A stretch of DNA of 64,000 bases from NCBI GenBank assembly GCA_024663395.1, contig JANFAH010000083.1, positions 1 through 64,000 of the forward strand, given 5' to 3'. Made by a program: the position numbers and the translations under genes. The notes under the pieces were generated by a model. That model ran no database searches. It had not been told where the DNA came from and worked only from the letters and a program-made list of their open reading frames with translations. The first letter of the stretch is position 1. Every line of letters starts with the position of its first letter. The stretch comes from Pisolithus tinctorius. Lineage: Eukaryota > Basidiomycota > Agaricomycetes > Boletales > Pisolithaceae. Below are positions 58,851-64,000 of this stretch, piece after piece.

Positions 58851-59340
58851 GGGACGGAATTCAGTTGACTGTGGTTGACTGATCAGAGCAAGTGTCCCCT
58901 GAAAATCCAATCATGGAAGCACAATCCTCAGCACGAGCCTGTGATTGTCCCTGTGACGGATTATTCGTTGTCGATACATTAAACACAAATGAACGAAGTA
59001 GTACACCGAAGAGCGGTCAGATGTGGAACGAAATTTCTTTGGATTTTGGCGAGCCATTGAGAAACGAGCATTCTGGTGAAGTGGGCGATACGCGGGTTCA
59101 GCTTTGGCCTCGACGACAACAGTACACGGCGGAGTAGAAGAGACGAAGTCTCGTCGAGAAGTTGTGCCCCTTGGTCTTGGCCGCGACCTGTTAGTAGGCA
59201 AGGCCGATAACGCAAATATGTCAGGGTGTACAACGAGTTCTCAGACGTGGCAGCAGGTGGGTACACGTTTGGTCTTGCGTTCGGTGATCCAATTTGCTCG
59301 AACGCCATACCAACCGACGACGGCTGCCTGCATCACTAGT

Positions 59341-59361
59341 GGTGGTGGTGGTGGTGGTGGT
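59341..59361. repeat. (GGT)7 microsatellite
   Basis: Seven perfect GGT triplets, then GCGGG. Confidence 0.9.
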
Positions 59362-59706
59362 GCGGGACGAAGGAAAATGAACGAGATTGAAAACCAGCAT
59401 CGTGGCCCTGCTGAGGTAGCCCTAACGGAGTCTCTATCCTGTACGGTCGACTTTCAGCTCCCCTCCACCGTCCGCATACTCGAAAATGCTACCTAGCCGA
59501 CGAGCAGACACAGCTCAGCGAAGTACCCACTCCACCACCTCCACCAGGTCTGACGAGTAACCCATCCGATATTCCCCTGTATCGAAGCGAGAGCTCCAGC
59601 CACAGATTCACCTCCACCTCAAAGTGTCCTCCCAAATTGCAATACGGAACCTATCCTCTATTTCTACGCACAGCTTCTGGGTACTTTCTCGATCACGCGT
59701 TTCCCA

Positions 59707-60458
59707 GGTGCAACGATATCACTGGAACTTGCCAAAGCACTCGCTGCACTCTGGATGCAACTAAAACATTCTATGGTCGATGGCGGCAGTGTGGATATCA
59801 CGACATCGACACCGAGTATGCACAAGAACGCAGTATACGGCAAGGTCGGACGTTATCGCTGGTGACTAAACTGTTTTTGCTCCTTTCGCCGTCGAGTTCA
59901 TGTTCTGCGCCATCATCAACCCTGCATGTTGATGCGCCTAACTTCCGTTTTGCTACCACCAATATCGTCGAGGGAGAACGCAGCCTGACGTGCTCGACAC
60001 CAAAAGAGTAGCGCACCTTTACTTCCTATTTCCCTTCAGCCCAGAATGCCCCCGCGTGGTGGTTACAGGACGCTAAGTGCATCTCTCAAACGCTGACCCA
60101 TGATCTACATGTCTCTGTTGGCCGGGCGGTGGCAGATCACCTTTCGAATATTGAAGTTTCGTTGTAATACCTGACGCACAGAGGTTATTGTGCTACATCT
60201 CTGTCGTCTCGTCTTAGTGTTTTCACAGTCGACGCATGTTCTAGTTATCGGGTCTGTCGGAATTATCCTTGGGGTTGGTTACTGTTCTCATTATCTAGTG
60301 CGTGAATTCTATCCCATGTTCTGGATGCCAAGAGGGCTAGTAGAAGAAGCAATGCAAGTCTAAAAACGAGCTCGTTCTGAGTTATGGGTAGTCACCAGTG
60401 TCCCGAACCCACCTTGTTTCTCCCCGACAGTCCGGCCGATCTTCGGATGCGATCCGCG
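59707..60458. other. Gene-free stretch
   Basis: Short ORFs only, nothing recognised. Confidence 0.4.
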
Positions 60459-60971
60459 AGAGTCTCCAGGGGCTCTGAACCCACTGAAGATGCCGTTTTG
60501 TACGGTTCGGAAGTAAGGTTACTGTACAAGATTACGCACCGAATGAGGGGTTATCTGGATGGCCGACATGACGCTAGTAATCCAATCAATCAATGGCGAC
60601 CACGCCATGGGTCCGGATAACCTACTGACATATGCCTTTTGAATTCGCAAAATACAAAAATGGGGTAAGGAATACATGCAGGCGTAAGAGGGAGCATCGA
60701 CGTACATTATGGACCACAAGAGCCTCCGGAGTCTCTAGGCCCATGAATACGCGGCTTTGTGCACCTCGGAAGTGAGGTTACTACACGAGGTCACGCACCG
60801 AATGAGCAGTTATCTGGACGGCCGACATAACACTAAAAGAAGGTCTAAACGATCAGTACCAACTACGCCATCAATCCAGATTATCTGGTGACATGCCTTT
60901 TAAATTTACACAACAAAATATGGGGTAAGGAATATACGCAGGTATAAGAGGGGAGCATTGACGTACATTGT
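60459..60971. repeat. Diverged tandem duplication, two ~250 bp units
   Basis: Unit 1 from about 60,459 (AGAGTCTCC..GGTTCGGAAGTAAGGTTACT..GTTATCTGGATGGCCGACAT) and unit 2 from about 60,719 (AGAGCCTCC..CCTCGGAAGTGAGGTTACT..GTTATCTGGACGGCCGACAT). Both end near AGCATYGACGTACATT. Confidence 0.85.
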
Positions 60972-61282
60972 AGACAATATCCAAGGTTCACGTGATCGCT
61001 ACGAGGGCCATGTTCACTCTACACAAGATCGCAAGCTTCCCAGTTGCTAGTGAACGGCCACTATGTGTCATGGACCGAAACTAGTGTCGTGGGGTCGATA
61101 ATTGAGTGCAGGTTTGCATATGTATGAGACGCACCAAAGAAGGGCTATGTACAACGTGTCCACACTGCAAAGCATGTCCCTAGGCGCTCAGCTCTACTTG
61201 CAACCGTCCTCTTGCTCGTCAGATCGAACAACGTGCAATCAAACTCACATATCGTCTATTTCACCTGAATCTTTCTTTCTGA
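60972..61282. promoter_or_regulatory. Upstream region of the NLR-like gene
   Basis: Intergenic sequence between the tandem repeat and the NLR start codon; no clear TATA box or other motif seen. Confidence 0.25.
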
Positions 61283-64000
61283 ATGGCCCGTCAGCATCCA
61301 AAGAAACACTATCTCTTCAAATTTGGGAAGTCCCGTTCCACATCTAACCTTTCTGCGGTACGCCAATTTGTTCCTTTTGACCGAAGGTGTTGTTGATAGA
61401 GAAATAATAATAATTCCAGGGACCCGCTCAGGCCCATACCGAGGGTAGCGTCTCCACGGCTGAAACATCCGGCAACGCTTCTCGGGGGACGCTCTCCAGG
61501 ATGAGGCGCTTCCTCCATCTGTCGAACTACAGTCAGTCGAGTTCCGTCACTCCAGGGGTAGTTGGCGCAAGCACGAGTGGGGGAACACAGGAGCAACAGG
61601 GACAGTCCCAGGCAATTCCATTTAAGGAGGTATGTGACTTGCTATGTCTGATGGCAAGTGCGCTAACCAGTCCCATCGGACAGAATCAAAAAGCGACCAA
61701 TAGGACAGAACTAGAACCTGCCCCAGAACAGGGCATAAATGATGCTGTACAAGCATTCGACAATATGGATCCCATGTCGCGTCTCGGCGAAGGAGCTGGA
61801 AACATCCTTACCGACGCCAACATTGCTTTCACTGACATCCAGAACTTCACCGCTACATATCTTCAACCTTTCCAAGTTTTCAATGAAGTCGTCACGACTC
61901 TTTCCAAGGCAATCATTCCCATTTTTCGGCTCATTCAATTCGCTGATGGGAATGTATGCCCTAGGTCCACCCTTATGCTCAGATTGCACTGGGGATTTTG
62001 ACGGCCGCTTCTCAGGTACTTTCCAAGTCTTACATGCGTCGCTCATCTCACGCGGGGTGGACTGTAGTTGTTCATGAAACAAGCGAATCTAGACAAAGCG
62101 GTGTCTGGTCTCCTGCAAACGATCCGAAGGGTTTACGAATTCCTTACAGAAGAAGATACCATCAACAATATTGACAACATGAAAGATACCCTTGCGAAGA
62201 TTGCACGGGTAATAAGCGACTCTGCACAGTTCATCAAAGACTATTCTGAAACGAAGAATTTCTGTGAGTCTTAATGTATGTCTTTTGGCACTACAAATTA
62301 ATGCCATTCATTCTCAGGGAAAAGGACAGGGAAGAACATAGGTTCCAAAACGCAGGCCATCGTTGACGACTATACCACAACGCTGAATGATCTGATACAG
62401 CAGTACCGCGACCGTGCGGTCCGGGATATTCAGATCAATGTGCACCGCGTATTGGAGGACCTGAACCTTGAAGGCATGACCTATGCTGGTGGCGCAGGCC
62501 TTGACATGGCTAAGATATGCCTCGATGGCACGCGGACAGAGATTTTGCGGGAGATCATTAGCTGGATTGCTGATTCCCGCATCGACGCCCCCCGTATCCT
62601 GTGGCTCCAGGGGCAGGCCGGACGAGGAAAGTCCGCTATAGCACATACGATTGCTGCGTGGATCAAGGACGCGGGCGGACTCGGTTCCTGCTTTTGCTTC
62701 GCGCATGATAGGCTGGCCGAACACCGCGAGGAGAAGATTTTAACGACCATCGCTCGTGATCTGGCAGATCGTGACTCGGCGTTTCGGCGAGCACTGGCTG
62801 ATGTCGTCTCAAAGGACCATTCTCTCAAAGTGACGCGAGATGTGACGCAGCAGTGGCAGCGACTCATCCTGGAACCACTGTCCAAGGTTAATAGGGAAAT
62901 TGTTGGGCATGTAGTCGTGGTGATTGATGCATTGGATGAAAGCGGGACGAACGCATCAAGGAGTCGTATCCTGTCCCTTCTTGCGTCTGAGGAAGCCGCA
63001 CATCTGCCCGCCAATTTCCGCATTCTTCTGACATCCCGGCTGTTGCCGGATATCGACGAAGCATTCAACGGCTGCCAACATGTAACAGTAACTTCTCTTG
63101 ATGGGGTCCCCCTGGCGTCTGCTAAGCATGATATCCATCTATTCGTTTCTAACGAACTCTGTCACCGTCGCTTCGAGGATACCATTGGGCCCAAGGAGAT
63201 AGATCAAATTACTCAGAAGTCCGACGGTCTGTTTCAATGGGCAAGGTTGGCTTGTGAGTTCATCAAGCAGAAAAGCGCCGGACGAACTCTGAGGGAGCGC
63301 TTCGACGATATAATTGCTCTTCAGTCTGGAGAGGGGGGAACACTTTTGGACAAAACTTATACCACGATATTGGAGAGTGCTATACCACTGACGAACCGGA
63401 TATCCCTGGCTCGGTTCCGTTCCGTGATGCGACAAATACTGACAACGTTGGTGCCGCTGCCTATGTCGACATTGCAATTCATGCGCAAACACTTTCCCAA
63501 CGAGGAGGACCACTATGATGTCGTTGTCATCCTGGAGTTCATGGCACCAGTGTTGAGTGGCATCACTGACTCTTTCCCCGTTCGCCCTCTCCATGCATCT
63601 TTCTATGATTTCCTCACGGATCAGTCACGGAGTGGGGACTACTTCATCAACACCTCTGGGGCATATGACCTAGCCTTCGCCTCGCTTCAGGTTCTGTGGA
63701 AAGAGTTGCGATTCAACGTTTGCAGATTAGAGAGCTCCTACTTCAGCAACTCTGAAGTCCCTGATTTACAACAAAAAATAGAGAAATTCATCACACCCCA
63801 TCTATCCTATTCATGTCGATTCTGGGTCCAACATCTGCAGAGGACTACCTTTGACTTGGATCTTGCAAAGTTAGTGGCAATTATTGTGGGGAGTGAAAAA
63901 ATTCTGTTCTGGCTGGAGACTCTGAGCATCATTGGGGAGCTAGGAAAAGCTGTGGATGCTCTGATCTGCACTACAACATGGCTACTAGTGAGTAATGTAC
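61283..64000 (+). CDS. NACHT-domain NLR-like protein, intact in window, continues past right edge
   Basis: Exon model: 61,283-61,357 (ATG; MARQHPKKHYLFKFGKSRST...); 61,420-61,629; 61,684-61,908; 61,965-62,015; 62,068-62,263; 62,318-63,987, then a GTGAGT donor. Phases agree throughout and the 1670-nt exon is open. The N-terminal helical region ends in YRDRAVRDIQINVHRVLEDL. The NACHT ATPase follows with Walker A GQAGRGKS (about 62,610-62,634), Walker B VVVVIDALDES (about 62,910-62,943) and ILLTSR (about 63,023). The winged-helix-like part (HASFYDFL) follows; C-terminal repeats would lie beyond the edge. The intron at 61,909-61,964 begins GC instead of GT. The 54-bp intron at 61,630-61,683 is in frame and could be retained. 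Such proteins are signal-transducing ATPases linked in fungi to non-self recognition and regulated cell death; the role here is inferred. Confidence 0.9.

Larger units (their letters stand above)
55926..59706. repeat. Mosaic unit, copy 2 (with 1.4 kb PSP1-containing insertion)
   Basis: Diverged duplicate of 51,103-53,771, same orientation. The block 57,643-59,034 has no counterpart in copy 1 and contains the PSP1-like relic. Carries APC11 and PSP1 pieces; no intact gene seen. Confidence 0.8.

Noticed and set aside
51103..59706. Calling the mosaic units Helitrons
   Set aside because: No TC start, CTRR end with hairpin, or Rep/helicase sequence was seen; only the gene-fragment content fits.
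62481..63068. 195-codon minus-strand ORF
   Set aside because: Antisense to the NACHT domain, whose Walker motifs and intron phases firmly support the plus strand.
1..64000. tRNA or rRNA genes
   Set aside because: No cloverleaf with A/B boxes and no conserved rRNA strings were recognised on either strand by eye; a covariance-model scan would be decisive.

Overview
This 64 kb window looks like a repeat-rich accessory region of a basidiomycete nucleus, probably Agaricomycetes. The evidence is the many short introns (about 45-70 bp) with GT..CTAAC..AG signals, a Tnp2/CACTA-type transposase of the kind abundant in mushroom genomes, a NACHT (NLR-like) gene of an Agaricomycete family, WD40 proteins with C-terminal membrane helices, and F-box/LRR remnants. 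No rRNA, tRNA, CRISPR array or bacterial operon was recognised. Gene identities come from reading motifs by eye; no database search was possible.

Layout. (1) 1-15,959 is a giant inverted repeat. Two near-identical arms of about 5.6 kb (1-5583 and 10,363-15,959) flank a 4.8 kb spacer holding a decayed Tnp2 transposase. Each arm carries a copy of a multi-exon accessory gene ('gene A', conserved GMSSDESD motif) and a small ORF. (2) 16.3-17.75 kb holds a rearranged remnant of a plasma-membrane H+-ATPase. (3) 17,750-30,148 is framed by a second inverted repeat with 1.45 kb arms. Inside are a frameshifted F-box/LRR gene, a damaged RING-finger gene, a Pro-rich hypothetical gene, a truncated gene that may be a PP4 regulatory subunit, and a nearly intact WD40/transmembrane gene. 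(4) 30.3-31.3 kb is a third, direct copy of part of the first repeat. A small intact two-exon gene lies at 31.8-32.2 kb, followed by four diverged copies of a short repeat at 34.0-35.5 kb. (5) 36,134-39,782 contains no CpG dinucleotide at all and includes a relic of a mitochondrial-type Hsp70 gene. (6) 39.9-50.1 kb has two near-identical solo-LTR-like insertions, a large hairpin, an intact second WD40/transmembrane gene and a broken second member of the gene A family ('gene B'). One LTR-like element sits cleanly inside a gene B exon. (7) 51.1-59.7 kb has two diverged copies of a mosaic unit carrying fragments of APC11. The second copy also has a PSP1-like fragment, and an NLR N-terminal remnant lies just before it. 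(8) The window ends in an apparently intact NACHT NLR-like gene that runs off the right edge.

Common theme. Apart from two WD40 genes, the 31.8 kb gene and the NLR gene, most coding sequence is decaying. Much of the decay has a CpG-deamination signature: CGA arginine codons have become TGA stops in at least five places, the two solo LTRs differ largely at CpG sites, and one 3.6 kb tract has lost every CpG. This fits long-term cytosine methylation of a transposon-rich block.
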